Source: Gemmatimonadaceae bacterium
Lineage (GTDB): Bacteria; Gemmatimonadota; Gemmatimonadetes; Gemmatimonadales; Gemmatimonadaceae
Direction: 5' to 3'
Assembly: GCA_013813715.1 (NCBI GenBank)
Contig: JACCRF010000001.1
Coordinates: 21,614 to 85,613 of the forward strand
DNA: 64,000 nt
The notes below the pieces were generated by a model. It saw only the letters and a list, made by a program, of their open reading frames with translations. It did no database searches and was not told the origin of the DNA. Below, piece by piece: positions 51,741-62,264 of this stretch. Numbering within the stretch: the first letter of the stretch is position 1; every line of letters begins with the position of its first letter. The translations under genes were made by a program, and so were the position numbers.

Positions 51741-51760
51741 GGCCGGGCGATCACCCGGCC
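51741..51760. terminator. GC-rich hairpin just beyond the susD-like stop
   Basis: GGCCGGG-cgatca-CCCGGCC perfect 7-bp stem, no U-tract. Confidence 0.35.
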
Positions 51761-51770
51761 GGATGTGAAG

Positions 51771-53168
51771 CTATGCGTTTCGGTCGAGGCAGGTCGTGAA
51801 GTTGGGATTGTTCGTTTCGTCGAACGGAATCGGAAAATTCACGTCCGGGCCATAGACTCCTCCCTTGAAAAAGGGACCGGTCGGGAACACCGTCTCGGCG
51901 TTCCGGCCGTATTGACGCACAAGCCGCCGCATGTCGCCCAGGCGATGCGACGTCAGCCAGAGCCAGTACGCCCTCTCGCGGAATAGCAGGTTCTCGCGAG
52001 CAGCGGTCGTGCCTGGATCTGTCAGGCTCGTCAATCCTCCACCTGCGCGCAGCGCATCGAGCGTGGCCAGCGCTGACGCAAAGTTGCCCGCACGCAGGCT
52101 CGACTCGGCTTCGATCAGACGCGCCTCGATACCGCTCGCGACCGTGACAGCAGTGGTACGCGCCGGATACTTCTGCTCGAGAAACAACGGCGTGGTGCCA
52201 TCGAATCCACTGGCCAGCGATCCCGTGCCGCGCGCATTGGGAGTTCGAGAATCCTGCTGAGTTCGAAATGGCAGCCCGTTGCCGCCCTCACTGTCGCTCA
52301 CGGTAAACCGGCGCCCTTCATAGACGAGACTGAAGATACCGTTGTGCTGGCGCGCGCTGTTCTCCGAGTGCACGGCGGAGTATTGAAAGTTCGTCGGTAT
52401 GCCCGCGACCGCCGCGGCAGCGGCGGCGTGCTGGCCGAGGTTCACGAGCGCCCGACCCTTAACGATCCGCGCAAAAAACCGCTGATCAGCAAACGCTGCT
52501 CCCGTGGCCACTCCCAATACCTTGAGTGCCGAGTCGGCGCGCACCACGGCGCGGGTGAAGATGCTGTCCCGCGGAAGAGGATTTCCGTAGGTCGTTTGTC
52601 CGTCGACGAGTTCGCTGAAGGGCACGCCGGAGCAGTAATTCTCACCAATGAGATTATAGACCGTTCCTTCCAGATTCAGCGCTTCGCCGTAACCCGAAGC
52701 AATTGGATCGAAGCGGGCAAAGCCATCGGCAGCCCGCGCTGCCGATGTTCGCGCACGCTGAACGTTTCTGAAGAGCCCGTCCATAGTGACATTGACCGGC
52801 TGGACGCTGCGGATGTCTACTTCCTGACGAGTCGGGAACGTCTCGGCCCACTGAAACTCGTCGGTGAAGAGTGCGCTGAGGCTGATCTGGCTGTCGCCTC
52901 CAGATTGGCCGCTATAGGCCACCGTGAAATCTCCAATCGCGCCCGCGAGTACCGCACTCAGCGCGGCCTTGTCCTGCACGGATTCCGGCGTGGCGACGTC
53001 CGGATCTGGAACGTCGAGAATCTCGTCGCTGTCGCACGCGGCAGCACCCAGCGAGAGAGCGCCCGCCAGCACGAACCTGCCGGCGCGGCTCAATCCAGGG
53101 CGCCTGAATGTGATTAGTCTGGTCATCTCTATATAGGAGTTGGAATGGTCGTTATCAGAAATTGGCAT
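51771..53168 (-). CDS. SusD/RagB-like outer-membrane lipoprotein
   Basis: FVLAGALSLGAAACDSDEILDVPDPD; ...FRERAYWLWLTSHRLGDMRRLVRQYGR; next to a SusC-like gene. Confidence 0.9.
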   Translation of the reverse strand: MPISDNDHSNSYIEMTRLITFRRPGLSRAGRFVLAGALSLGAAACDSDEILDVPDPDVATPESVQDKAALSAVLAGAIGDFTVAYSGQSGGDSQISLSALFTDEFQWAETFPTRQEVDIRSVQPVNVTMDGLFRNVQRARTSAARAADGFARFDPIASGYGEALNLEGTVYNLIGENYCSGVPFSELVDGQTTYGNPLPRDSIFTRAVVRADSALKVLGVATGAAFADQRFFARIVKGRALVNLGQHAAAAAAVAGIPTNFQYSAVHSENSARQHNGIFSLVYEGRRFTVSDSEGGNGLPFRTQQDSRTPNARGTGSLASGFDGTTPLFLEQKYPARTTAVTVASGIEARLIEAESSLRAGNFASALATLDALRAGGGLTSLTDPGTTAARENLLFRERAYWLWLTSHRLGDMRRLVRQYGRNAETVFPTGPFFKGGVYGPDVNFPIPFDETNNPNFTTCLDRNA

Positions 53169-56100
53169 TCAGCCGCACCGTGAAACCCCGGACGGGCGGC
53201 TGGGCGAGAAAGTCCGACGTCGTGAAATTGGCGCCCGAGTTGCTGTTCACTTCCGGATCGAAGCCGGAGTAATTCGTCCACGTTTTGAGGTTTCTTCCGG
53301 CGAAAGTCAGGCTGAGCGCCTCGCTCCGTAACGAAGCCGCGAGCGATGCCGGCAGCGAGAAGGTCAAAGCAACCTCTCGCAGTTTCACGAAGTCTGCGTC
53401 TTCGATATAGCCGGCGGCGGTGCCCATCAACCGGGCTACGGCGTTGGCCTGGTCGACGAGCGAGCTATTTCGGTCCTGAATGTCCTGGCAGTTCAGGAAC
53501 TGCGAGCACCTGAACTCGCGCGTGGAGTTGAACTGCTTGACGCCCTTTCTCATGTCGAGCAGCGCGCTAAGCCTCACGATCCTGCCGAGCGAGATCGTGT
53601 TGCTGAACGCGATCTGCGTGGGCGCGATTGGCGTTCCGAGGTATTCGACGGAGTCGCTGAGCGTGATCTCGCAAGCCGCCCCGCCCGCCACCTGAGGGTT
53701 GGCAACGCCGGCGACCGTCGGACAATTGACGCGGCCGATGAGCCCATCACCGTTGAGGTCGGAGTATGTGAACGTGCGCTGGAAAAAGCCGCCGGCTGGG
53801 AAGCCGCTCCGGAACTGCTGGACGCTGCTGAAACCGAAGATGACGGGGGTGATTCCCTCGCCGAGGCGGATGAGCTTGTTCTTGTTATGAGATGCAGAAA
53901 TGGAGCTTTCCCACCGGAGCGCTTCCAGCGAAAGCGGTACGAGCGTCACAAGCCCCTCGACGCCGGTGTTCCGCACGTTACCGAGATTCTCGACGCGTGT
54001 CAGAGTTGCGCCCAGTGAAGGTGCCAGCCGCCGATCGATCAGAGCATCGTCCGTGACCTTGCGGTATGCGGTGAATTCCAGGGCCACGCGACTTCCGAAA
54101 GCCGTGAGGTCGAAGCCACCCTCCAGCTCATCAGTCTTTTCGGGTTTGAGAATCGCGTTCCCCGTGCCGCCAAGTGTAATGGCCGGCGACTCGACGTTCG
54201 ACACATTTACGGACACCGGCGAGAAGAACGTCTCCGCCTGGCGAAATGACGGCCTCTGTCCGGACCGGCCCGTCGCGATCCGCCACCGGAACTGATCCAG
54301 CGCGCCAAACCGCGGGAACCACGGCTCCTCCGACACGACGTGCGAAATGCCGAACGAGGGATAGTATATCTTTCCGAATTCAGCGCCGAAGGTGCTACCC
54401 TGGTCACCGCGGACGGCCGCGTTCAGAAAAAGCCGGTCGCGCCAGGCGAACTTCTGCTGCGCATAGAGCCCGAGAGTGACTACCTGCTGGTTCAACTCGG
54501 TTACCGCGAACCGGGCACTCGTACCGCCGAGTGAACCCGTTCCGGCGAGGATCTTTGCTCCAAAGCCGCTCGTCGAACGGAAGTCTTCACGGGTGTACTG
54601 ACCACCTGCCGACGTCGTGGCCTGAAGCGATTGCCTGAGCTGATAGGTCGCAACCAAACTCCCGGACGAGTTGTACGTCGGTACGTACAGACGGTTGCTG
54701 AAGCGCGAGCCCTCGAGCGTCGTCGGGCTGAAGGCCACTCTATTCGCCGGTGTGAGCTGGTCGTCGTGGCGCTGGACGATATCCATCCCAGCCTGACCGA
54801 TGGCCTGAAGCCAGGAGAGCACCTGCCAGTTTGCGTTCAGGCCCCCAGTGAACCGCTCGTTCGCCTGCTTGCTCTGGATGACGAAATAGTCGGCCGGGCC
54901 CACGTTTGCCGTGAAGTACCCGCGGCTCAGCGAATCGGTACCGCAAAGCGTCTGCTGCTTGAAGGTCGTCGTGCTGCAATCAAAGGCCTTTCCCAGAAGA
55001 CCAGCCGAGATCGCACCAAAAGCAGTGTTGTCGTTGAACGGGAACCGGCTCCTGCTGGAGAAATACCCGACACTCGCCTGCACGTCCGCGCGCGAGGCCA
55101 GGCGAGCGTTGATGTTAGCGCGGAGATTTATCCGCTTGAGCTTGCTGGCGTCGTACACTCCCTGCTCGTAATCCTGCTCGGCGCTGAGAAAGTAGGTTGC
55201 GACATCGCTGCCGCCGCCGACGTTCGCCCCTACAGAGTTACGGAATCCATTGCGGAGAGGTGAAACGGTCTCGATCGGGTTGAAGGAAAGGAGGGAATCC
55301 GGTTTCGGGGTGCATATGCCCCGTGCCTGGGCATCGATGGTGCAACGTGTATCCCTGTCTCCAGTTGGCGTAACGCCGATCTGCCGGTAGTTGGCCGGAT
55401 AGTCGATCACGTCCTTCAGAGTTCCAGTCTCGGCATACACATTCCATCGTGCCGGCCCGCTTCCGCCGCGCTTGGTGCGAACAACGATCACACCGTTCGC
55501 CGCGGCCGTACCATAAAGCGACGCCGCGGCAGGACCCTTCACGACCTCAACCGACTCGATCTCCTCGGGGTTGACATCGTCGAACCGCGATATCGTCTGA
55601 CCGCCAAGGCCGACCGAGAAAGAAGTCGTCGAGTTGTTGATGCGAACTCCATCTATGATCAGCAATGGCTCATTCGACAGATTGATGGAGTTCGAGCCGC
55701 GTATTCTGATTCTGGAAGACGTTCCGGTGGTCCCGCCTGATTGCGTCACCGAAAGTCCTGGACTGCGCGCGTTGAGTACGTTGGAGAGCGTTGGCGTGGT
55801 GGCCAGCGGGACTTTCGAGGTTTCGATACGTCCAACCGTTACTCCGCTCTCGCGCCGAAGCTCCGATGCACCAATGGCGGTCACGACGACTTCGTCCAAG
55901 GTGGTCGCCGACGCAACCAGTGCAAAATTCGCCGTGACGGCCTGTGCCGCGGAGAGTTCGAGAGTCTGCGACTGGGCCTGGTAGCCGATGCGAATTGCCC
56001 TGACCTGCACCCTTCCTTCTGGAACTCCGGCGATCCGGAAGCGGCCGTCAGCGCCGGTGCGTGATCCGCGCGGAGTGCCGGCGACCAGGATTTGCGCTTC

Positions 56101-56316
56101 GGCCAGAGGCTGGCTGGTTGCCCGGTCCGTGACTTGACCAGTAATGGTTGCAGTCTGGGCCCCGGCAACGACTGGCAATACAGCCAGGACGAGCAGGAAA
56201 CTCAGACCGCGCCGAAACTCACGAGCTCTAACAGCGAATTCAGATCGTGGAACGGCACTAGACCGACGATAGATGGCCATGCTCACCTCGGGGTTAGGGA
56301 GTGAATGCCGAAACAC
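53155..56316 (-). CDS. SusC/RagA-like TonB-dependent outer-membrane transporter
   Basis: Carboxypeptidase-like N-term (ITGQVTDRATSQPLAEAQILV), plug (SPGLSVTQSGGTTGTSSRIRIRGSNSINLSNEPLLIIDGVRI), long beta barrel. Confidence 0.95.
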   Translation of the reverse strand: MFRHSLPNPEVSMAIYRRSSAVPRSEFAVRAREFRRGLSFLLVLAVLPVVAGAQTATITGQVTDRATSQPLAEAQILVAGTPRGSRTGADGRFRIAGVPEGRVQVRAIRIGYQAQSQTLELSAAQAVTANFALVASATTLDEVVVTAIGASELRRESGVTVGRIETSKVPLATTPTLSNVLNARSPGLSVTQSGGTTGTSSRIRIRGSNSINLSNEPLLIIDGVRINNSTTSFSVGLGGQTISRFDDVNPEEIESVEVVKGPAAASLYGTAAANGVIVVRTKRGGSGPARWNVYAETGTLKDVIDYPANYRQIGVTPTGDRDTRCTIDAQARGICTPKPDSLLSFNPIETVSPLRNGFRNSVGANVGGGSDVATYFLSAEQDYEQGVYDASKLKRINLRANINARLASRADVQASVGYFSSRSRFPFNDNTAFGAISAGLLGKAFDCSTTTFKQQTLCGTDSLSRGYFTANVGPADYFVIQSKQANERFTGGLNANWQVLSWLQAIGQAGMDIVQRHDDQLTPANRVAFSPTTLEGSRFSNRLYVPTYNSSGSLVATYQLRQSLQATTSAGGQYTREDFRSTSGFGAKILAGTGSLGGTSARFAVTELNQQVVTLGLYAQQKFAWRDRLFLNAAVRGDQGSTFGAEFGKIYYPSFGISHVVSEEPWFPRFGALDQFRWRIATGRSGQRPSFRQAETFFSPVSVNVSNVESPAITLGGTGNAILKPEKTDELEGGFDLTAFGSRVALEFTAYRKVTDDALIDRRLAPSLGATLTRVENLGNVRNTGVEGLVTLVPLSLEALRWESSISASHNKNKLIRLGEGITPVIFGFSSVQQFRSGFPAGGFFQRTFTYSDLNGDGLIGRVNCPTVAGVANPQVAGGAACEITLSDSVEYLGTPIAPTQIAFSNTISLGRIVRLSALLDMRKGVKQFNSTREFRCSQFLNCQDIQDRNSSLVDQANAVARLMGTAAGYIEDADFVKLREVALTFSLPASLAASLRSEALSLTFAGRNLKTWTNYSGFDPEVNSNSGANFTTSDFLAQPPVRGFTVRLNANF

Positions 56317-56542
56317 CCGCCACGGGCGAACGCCGAGACACGGTGTCCTTACATTTCCCTTACAGTATGCTGACGGTCTCGCGATCCGGCAAGATCGCGT
56401 TTTCGGGATTTCGGGTGCGCGTTTTCGGGAAGGACTTTCGGGACAGAAATCGTGTGGAGCGGCTTCATATCCCAGCCACTTGCGCCGGGCGCGATCGGGG
56501 TCCGCCTTGTCCGATCTGGCGAGCGCGACGTATTCTTATCGT

Positions 56543-59500
56543 GTGTCCTTCGTCCACCTCCATTGCCACTCCGAGTACTCTCTTCTCGACGGTGCGAACC
56601 GAATTGATGACCTGATTCTGCGCGCCCAGGAGTTCGAACAGCCCGCGCTCGCAATCACCGATCACGGCAACCTGCACGGGGCGTGGGAATTTCAGGAGAA
56701 AGCAAAGAAAGCGGGCATCCGTCCCATCCTCGGGATGGAAGCGTATGTCGCTCCCGGAGACCGCAGAATCAAGGAGCGGGAGGGCCACCGCAAGCCCTAC
56801 TATCATCTCGTCGTTCTCGCAAAGAACGCAGTCGGCTACCGGAATCTCGTCAAGCTTTCCTCGCTTGGGTTCACCGAAGGCTTCTACTCGCGCCCCCGGG
56901 TCGACCGCGAACTCCTCGCCCGCTACAGGGAGGGCATCGTGGTCTCGTCGGCCTGCATGGCGGGCGAGGTCGCCACCCACCTGATTGCCGACCGGTGGGA
57001 CGCCGCCCGAGAAGCCGCAGCGTGGTACGCCAACACCTTTCAGGACTATTATCTCGAGGTCCAGGCGCATCAGACCCAGGGCCAGGAGGAGCTGAACCGG
57101 CGCGTCTTCAAGCTCGCCGCGGAACTCGGGTTGCCAGTCGTTGCAACCAACGACGCCCACTTCCTGCGCGCCGAAGACCATCAGGCGCACGACGTCCTCC
57201 TCTGCATCGGACTCGGCAAGGATTTCAAGTCGCCCGACCGGATGCACTACGACGAGGGCCTGTACTTCAAGAACGCGGAGGAGATGAAGGCCGCGTTTCC
57301 AGACCGGCCCGACGTCATTGAGAACACGCTCCGCATTGGCGAGGAAGCGGACATCGAGCTGTCCAAACAAATTCAGGTTCCCGCATTCCCGCTGCCCGAA
57401 GGCGCGACGTCAGAGAACGAGCTGCTCGTCCAGCTCGCCGACAAGGGAGCGCGCGAGCGATACGGCGACACGCTCCCGCTGGAAGTCCGCGACCGGCTCG
57501 ACTACGAGCTCGGCGTAATCACCAGCACCGGCTATGCCGGGTACTTCCTCATCGTCGCGGATTTCATCAAGGCCGCGCGCGACAAGGGTATACCAGTGGG
57601 GCCCGGCAGAGGGTCGGCGGCCGGCTCGATCGTCGCGTATTCGCTGCGCATCACGGACGTTTGCCCCCTCCGGTTCGATCTGCTGTTCGAGCGGTTTCTC
57701 AGTCCAGAGCGCGTGTCGATGCCGGACATCGACATCGACTTCTGTCAGGAGCGGCGCGGTGAAGTAATCGACTACGTGCGTGACAAGTACGGGCGCGACT
57801 CCGTCGGTCAGATCATCACATTCGGAACCCTCAAGTCGCGAGCGGCGGTCAAGGACGTCGGACGCACGCTTGGATTCACGCCGGCTGAGACTGATGCGCT
57901 TGCGAAGCTGATTCCCAACGCGCCGAATTTCTCGCTTACCGTGAAGGAGGCGATCGCGAAAGTTCCCGAGGTGAAGAAACTGTACCGCGACGACGAGCGG
58001 TATCGCGAGCTCCTCGATTACGCGATCGCGCTCGAGGGCCTCTCGCGGCACGCGGGTGTGCACGCGGCAGGAGTGGTTATCGCGCCGGGACCGCTGGACG
58101 AGTACGTGCCCGTCTGCACGCAGGGATCGAAGGGTACGTCTGCGGGAAGCGACGACAGCATTGTCGTTACTCAGTACGACATGAACGCGCTCGAGAAGGT
58201 CGGGATGCTGAAAATGGATTTTCTCGGCCTCACCACCCTTACCGTCATCCACGATACGCTGGCGTCCATCCGCGCGCGGACGGGGAGCGCTCCGGACATG
58301 GACAACCTCGCTCTCGACGATCCCGAGACGTATCGGATGCTGCGCGCGGGAAAGACAGCCGGAGTATTCCAGTTCGAATCTCCTCTGGCGACCGACATGG
58401 TCAGGAGCATGCGTGCCGACCGCTTCGACGATCTCGTCGCGTCGAATGCGCTCATGCGTCCCGGCCCGCTGGACGCCGGCATGCACAAGGTGTACTGCCG
58501 AAGGAAGCGGGGAGAGGAAAAGGTCAGCTACGCCCTTCCCGAGCTCGAGGAGATCCTCGATACGACCTACGGCGTCATCACCTATCAGGAGCAGGTGATG
58601 CGTATCGCGCAGAGGCTCGCGGGAATCTCGCTCACCGAAGCTGACGTGCTGCGCAAGGCCGTCGGCAAGAAGGATCCGGTGCTCATCCGCGCCGAGCTCG
58701 GCAAGTTTGTCGAGAAGTCCGTCGCGAGAGGGTACGACCGCCAGATAATCGAGGAGATCGCCAGCCAGCTCGAGACTTTCGGGCGGTACGGCTTCCCGAA
58801 GGCGCACTCCGTCGCGTATTCGATCGTCGCCTATCACACAGCGTGGCTCAAGGTGCACCACCCGGCCGACTTCATGGCCGCGCTGCTCTCGTCGCAGATC
58901 GGCGATACGGACAGCGTCGTCAAGTACATCAACGAAGCCCGCGAGATCGGAATCGAGCTCCTGCCACCCGACGTCAACGAGTCAGGCTACAAGTTCACTG
59001 TGATTGGCGACAAGCGGATCCGGTTCGGGCTGGGGGCGATTCGCAACGTCGGTAAGTCGGCCATCGACTCCATCCTCGCGGCGCGGGCGAAAGCTCTATT
59101 CGTTTCCGTCTTCGACTTGACCCACAGCGTAGACCTCAGGGTCTGCAACAAGCGCGTGTTCGAGGCGCTCGTCCAGTCTGGTGCGCTCGACGTATTCGGC
59201 CACCGGGCGCAGCTCCTGGCGGTTCTCGATGGCGCTATTAGAGAGGCCTCGCTTCAACAGGAGGACGCGCTCACCGGGCAGGTCTCCATGTTCGGCGCAA
59301 CGTCCGAAGATACGGGTCGCAGCAGCTCGGCGCCGATGCTGCCCAACGTCGCGCAATGGACCGAGTCGGAGCGGCTCGCGAAGGAAAAAGAGATCCTCGG
59401 CTTTTACATTTCCGGCCATCCGCTCGAGCCGTTTGCCACGGAATGTGAGCTGTTTGCGACACACAAGGTCGCCAACATCAGCGGGTGGACGGCCGATCCA

Positions 59501-60016
59501 ATGGCGCTCGCCGTAGTGGTGACCGCCATCAAGCGCCAGACGAGCAAGCGCACGGGCGCCGAGTTCGCTCGGCTCACCATCGAGGACTTCTCGGGGTCGG
59601 CCGAAGTCCTCGTATTCGCCGAGAAATGGGCCGCCCTGGGCGACCAGGTGAAGACCGACGTGCCGATATTGCTTCGCGGCGGGTATCCGCGCCGCGACCA
59701 AGACGCCGAGAATCCGGCGTTCGTGGTCGAATCTCTGACGAAGCTCGCCGAGCTGAGAGCGAACGGGCAGGTCATGATCGCGATCCAGCTCCTCAAGGAT
59801 CCGACCCGCACGCCGCAGCTCATGAGCGACGTTCGATCGGTGGTTGAAGCCTTCCCCGGTACCGTGCCGCTCGAACTCCAGTATAGTGATGGGAACGGGT
59901 TGCGAGCCCGACTCAGGTCCCGCAGTTTGACACTCGCCGTCAACAGCACTGCATTGGGCGAGCTGCGCTCGCTCCTTGGGATCGATTCGGTTCGCCTGCA
60001 ACGCGGGAGCAAATAG
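56543..60016 (+). CDS. dnaE: DNA polymerase III alpha subunit
   Basis: GTG start; FVHLHCHSEYSLLDGAN PHP, VGPGRGSAAGSIVAYSLRITDVCPLRFDLLFERFLSPERVSMPDIDIDF. Confidence 0.97.
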   Translation: MSFVHLHCHSEYSLLDGANRIDDLILRAQEFEQPALAITDHGNLHGAWEFQEKAKKAGIRPILGMEAYVAPGDRRIKEREGHRKPYYHLVVLAKNAVGYRNLVKLSSLGFTEGFYSRPRVDRELLARYREGIVVSSACMAGEVATHLIADRWDAAREAAAWYANTFQDYYLEVQAHQTQGQEELNRRVFKLAAELGLPVVATNDAHFLRAEDHQAHDVLLCIGLGKDFKSPDRMHYDEGLYFKNAEEMKAAFPDRPDVIENTLRIGEEADIELSKQIQVPAFPLPEGATSENELLVQLADKGARERYGDTLPLEVRDRLDYELGVITSTGYAGYFLIVADFIKAARDKGIPVGPGRGSAAGSIVAYSLRITDVCPLRFDLLFERFLSPERVSMPDIDIDFCQERRGEVIDYVRDKYGRDSVGQIITFGTLKSRAAVKDVGRTLGFTPAETDALAKLIPNAPNFSLTVKEAIAKVPEVKKLYRDDERYRELLDYAIALEGLSRHAGVHAAGVVIAPGPLDEYVPVCTQGSKGTSAGSDDSIVVTQYDMNALEKVGMLKMDFLGLTTLTVIHDTLASIRARTGSAPDMDNLALDDPETYRMLRAGKTAGVFQFESPLATDMVRSMRADRFDDLVASNALMRPGPLDAGMHKVYCRRKRGEEKVSYALPELEEILDTTYGVITYQEQVMRIAQRLAGISLTEADVLRKAVGKKDPVLIRAELGKFVEKSVARGYDRQIIEEIASQLETFGRYGFPKAHSVAYSIVAYHTAWLKVHHPADFMAALLSSQIGDTDSVVKYINEAREIGIELLPPDVNESGYKFTVIGDKRIRFGLGAIRNVGKSAIDSILAARAKALFVSVFDLTHSVDLRVCNKRVFEALVQSGALDVFGHRAQLLAVLDGAIREASLQQEDALTGQVSMFGATSEDTGRSSSAPMLPNVAQWTESERLAKEKEILGFYISGHPLEPFATECELFATHKVANISGWTADPMALAVVVTAIKRQTSKRTGAEFARLTIEDFSGSAEVLVFAEKWAALGDQVKTDVPILLRGGYPRRDQDAENPAFVVESLTKLAELRANGQVMIAIQLLKDPTRTPQLMSDVRSVVEAFPGTVPLELQYSDGNGLRARLRSRSLTLAVNSTALGELRSLLGIDSVRLQRGSK

Positions 60017-60988
60017 GTGGCGACTTCGGGTCAGACGCTCGACTTCGAGAAGCCAATCGTCGAGCTCGAGAAGCAGATCGAGGAGCTCAAGCGGCTCGCC
60101 GGAGAACGGCAGATGAGCGTCGCCGACGAGATTGCGCCGCTCGAGGGCAAGCTCACCCAGCTTCGCGAGGAGATCTACCGCAATCTCACGCCGTGGCAGC
60201 GAGTCCAGGTAGCCCGCAATTCCAGGAGACCGTTCACCTCCGAGCTCATCGAGCTGGTTTTTACCGACTTCATCGAGCTGCACGGCGACCGCGCATTCCG
60301 CGACGACCCCGCTATCGTCGGCGGCTGGGCTCGCCTCGACGGCGAAACGATCATGGTGATGGGCCAGCAGCGCGGACGCGACACGAAAGAGCTCCTCAGG
60401 CGAAACTTCGGAATGCCCCACCCGGAGGGCTACCGCAAGGCGCTGCGCCTGATGAAGCTCGCCGAGAAGTTTCACGTGCCCGTCCTTACGTTCATAGACA
60501 CGATGGGAGCGTGGGCCGGCATCGGGGCCGAGGAACGCGGCCAGTCGGAAGCGATCGCGCGGAACCTGCTCGAGATGAGCCAGCTCACCGTTCCCATCAT
60601 CGCGACGGTGATTGGCGAAGGCGGTTCGGGAGGAGCGCTTGCGCTTGGCGTCGCCGATAGGGTGCTGATGCTGGAGAATGCGGTTTATTCCGTCATCAGC
60701 GTCGAAGGGTGCGCGACGATTCTATGGAAGGACGGCAAGAGTCCGGAGATGCGCGAAAAGGCGGCGACAGCGCTACGGGTCACCGCTCCCGACCTTTTCG
60801 AGCTTCGTGTGATCGACGAGATCGTTCCGGAGCCGCCGGGCGGCGCGCACGTGGACCATGCAGAGGCCGCAAAGGTATTACAGGAGACGCTTAACCGTCA
60901 TCTCGAGGAGCTCCGAAAGCTGCGCCCCGAAAAACTGGTGCGCCGCCGCCGGCAGAAATATCTCCGCCTCGGCCAGTGGACCGAGTAG
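60017..60988 (+). CDS. accA: Acetyl-CoA carboxylase carboxyltransferase alpha subunit
   Basis: [44 protein letters not shown]. Confidence 0.97.
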   Translation: MATSGQTLDFEKPIVELEKQIEELKRLAGERQMSVADEIAPLEGKLTQLREEIYRNLTPWQRVQVARNSRRPFTSELIELVFTDFIELHGDRAFRDDPAIVGGWARLDGETIMVMGQQRGRDTKELLRRNFGMPHPEGYRKALRLMKLAEKFHVPVLTFIDTMGAWAGIGAEERGQSEAIARNLLEMSQLTVPIIATVIGEGGSGGALALGVADRVLMLENAVYSVISVEGCATILWKDGKSPEMREKAATALRVTAPDLFELRVIDEIVPEPPGGAHVDHAEAAKVLQETLNRHLEELRKLRPEKLVRRRRQKYLRLGQWTE

Positions 60989-61063
60989 ACTTCGATAGCA
61001 ATGGCCCCCGATGACAGGAGCACTTGACCGTCCGTCCGGAGGCTCACACAAGAATCCGCTGTT

Positions 61064-61104
61064 GCGCCCCTGATCTGTTCAATCCGCCCAATCGCTTTCC
61101 CCGG
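61064..61104. repeat. Dispersed intergenic repeat, copy E (half element)
   Basis: GCGCCCCTGATCTGTTCAATCCGCCCAATCGCTTTCCCCGG. Confidence 0.65.
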
Positions 61105-61111
61105 ATAATCA

Positions 61112-62263
61112 TTGGCCCATCTCGTTGAAATAGCGTTCGGGGGAAACCGCAAGGAGTTTTTCCTCTGGGACTACCCCGATCCGCCTGCCCTCAAGGCGGC
61201 TGTGATTGTTGATGCCGACCGCGGCGAGGATCTCGGCTACGTCCATTCGCTTGGGCCGCAGGCACAGCTGAGAAACGGCGGCTGCCCGCATGGCTGCGGA
61301 ACGTCGGCGCCAACCAGGAAAGCACTGCGGCTCGCGAACCAGAAAGACAAGGCGTCGGCTAAAGAGCTGCGCCGGCTTAACGACGATGCGCGGCACAAGG
61401 CGACGGAGCGCGTGCGAGCCAACGGCCTGGTGATGAAGCTGTCAGACGCGGAATGGCAGTGGGACCGGAAAAAGCTGACATTCTATTTTACGGCTGAAAA
61501 GCGGGTGGATTTCCGCAATCTCGTACGCGATCTCGCCGCGCTTTTTCGCGCTCGCATCGAGCTGAAGCAAATCGGTGTGCGCGACGAGGCGAAACGGTTG
61601 GACGGGGTCGGGCGGTGCGGCCGCCAGTTTTGTTCAGCCTCATGGCTCCCCGAGCTGCGCCCCGTCAACCTCGGCGTGGCCAAGGATCAGCGGCTGTCGC
61701 TCAACCCGGCGCAGATATCCGGAGCGTGCGGCCGGCTCATGTGCTGCCTGCGCTACGAGCACGAATTCTACGTGCAAAGCCGAAAGCGGTTTCCCAAGGA
61801 AGGCAGAATAGTCACGACCGCGCGCGGCGAAGAGAAGGTCATGTCGATCGACATCTTTCGCGAGCGTCTCACTCTGCGCGCGGCCGAAGGCGAAACACGG
61901 GTGGTCTCGCTGGCGGATTTCAAACTCGAGATGTCGTCGCTAGCAACGAAGCCGGGTGATGACGCTCCGGCGGCGACCGCCGTTGCAGACGAGCCTGACG
62001 GGACTGAGAACGGCTACGAGATTTCGCCCGAGCTGATGTATACGGCGGAGCACGAAATGCTGATGGTTCGCGAGGTCGTCGTGGTCGACCCGGTCGCACC
62101 CGTCGAGGAACCACCGTTGCGCGATGGCGGTGACCCGCCCTCTTCTGAGATCGATGCGTCTGCCACAACGCGCAGCGGTGATCGCGACGAGTCCGGTTCG
62201 CGGCGCCGCCGTGGCCGCCGCGGCGGACGCCGCGGAAGGGGCAGCGAGCCGGGAGAGCGCTGA
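61112..62263 (+). CDS. PSP1/YaaT-domain protein with Arg/Gly-rich C-terminal tail
   Basis: GRCGRQFCSASWLPELRPVNLGVAKDQRLSLNPAQISGACGRLMCCLRYEHEFY; tail RSGDRDESGSRRRRGRRGGRRGRG. Confidence 0.9.
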   Translation: MAHLVEIAFGGNRKEFFLWDYPDPPALKAAVIVDADRGEDLGYVHSLGPQAQLRNGGCPHGCGTSAPTRKALRLANQKDKASAKELRRLNDDARHKATERVRANGLVMKLSDAEWQWDRKKLTFYFTAEKRVDFRNLVRDLAALFRARIELKQIGVRDEAKRLDGVGRCGRQFCSASWLPELRPVNLGVAKDQRLSLNPAQISGACGRLMCCLRYEHEFYVQSRKRFPKEGRIVTTARGEEKVMSIDIFRERLTLRAAEGETRVVSLADFKLEMSSLATKPGDDAPAATAVADEPDGTENGYEISPELMYTAEHEMLMVREVVVVDPVAPVEEPPLRDGGDPPSSEIDASATTRSGDRDESGSRRRRGRRGGRRGRGSEPGER

Positions 62264-62264
62264 A

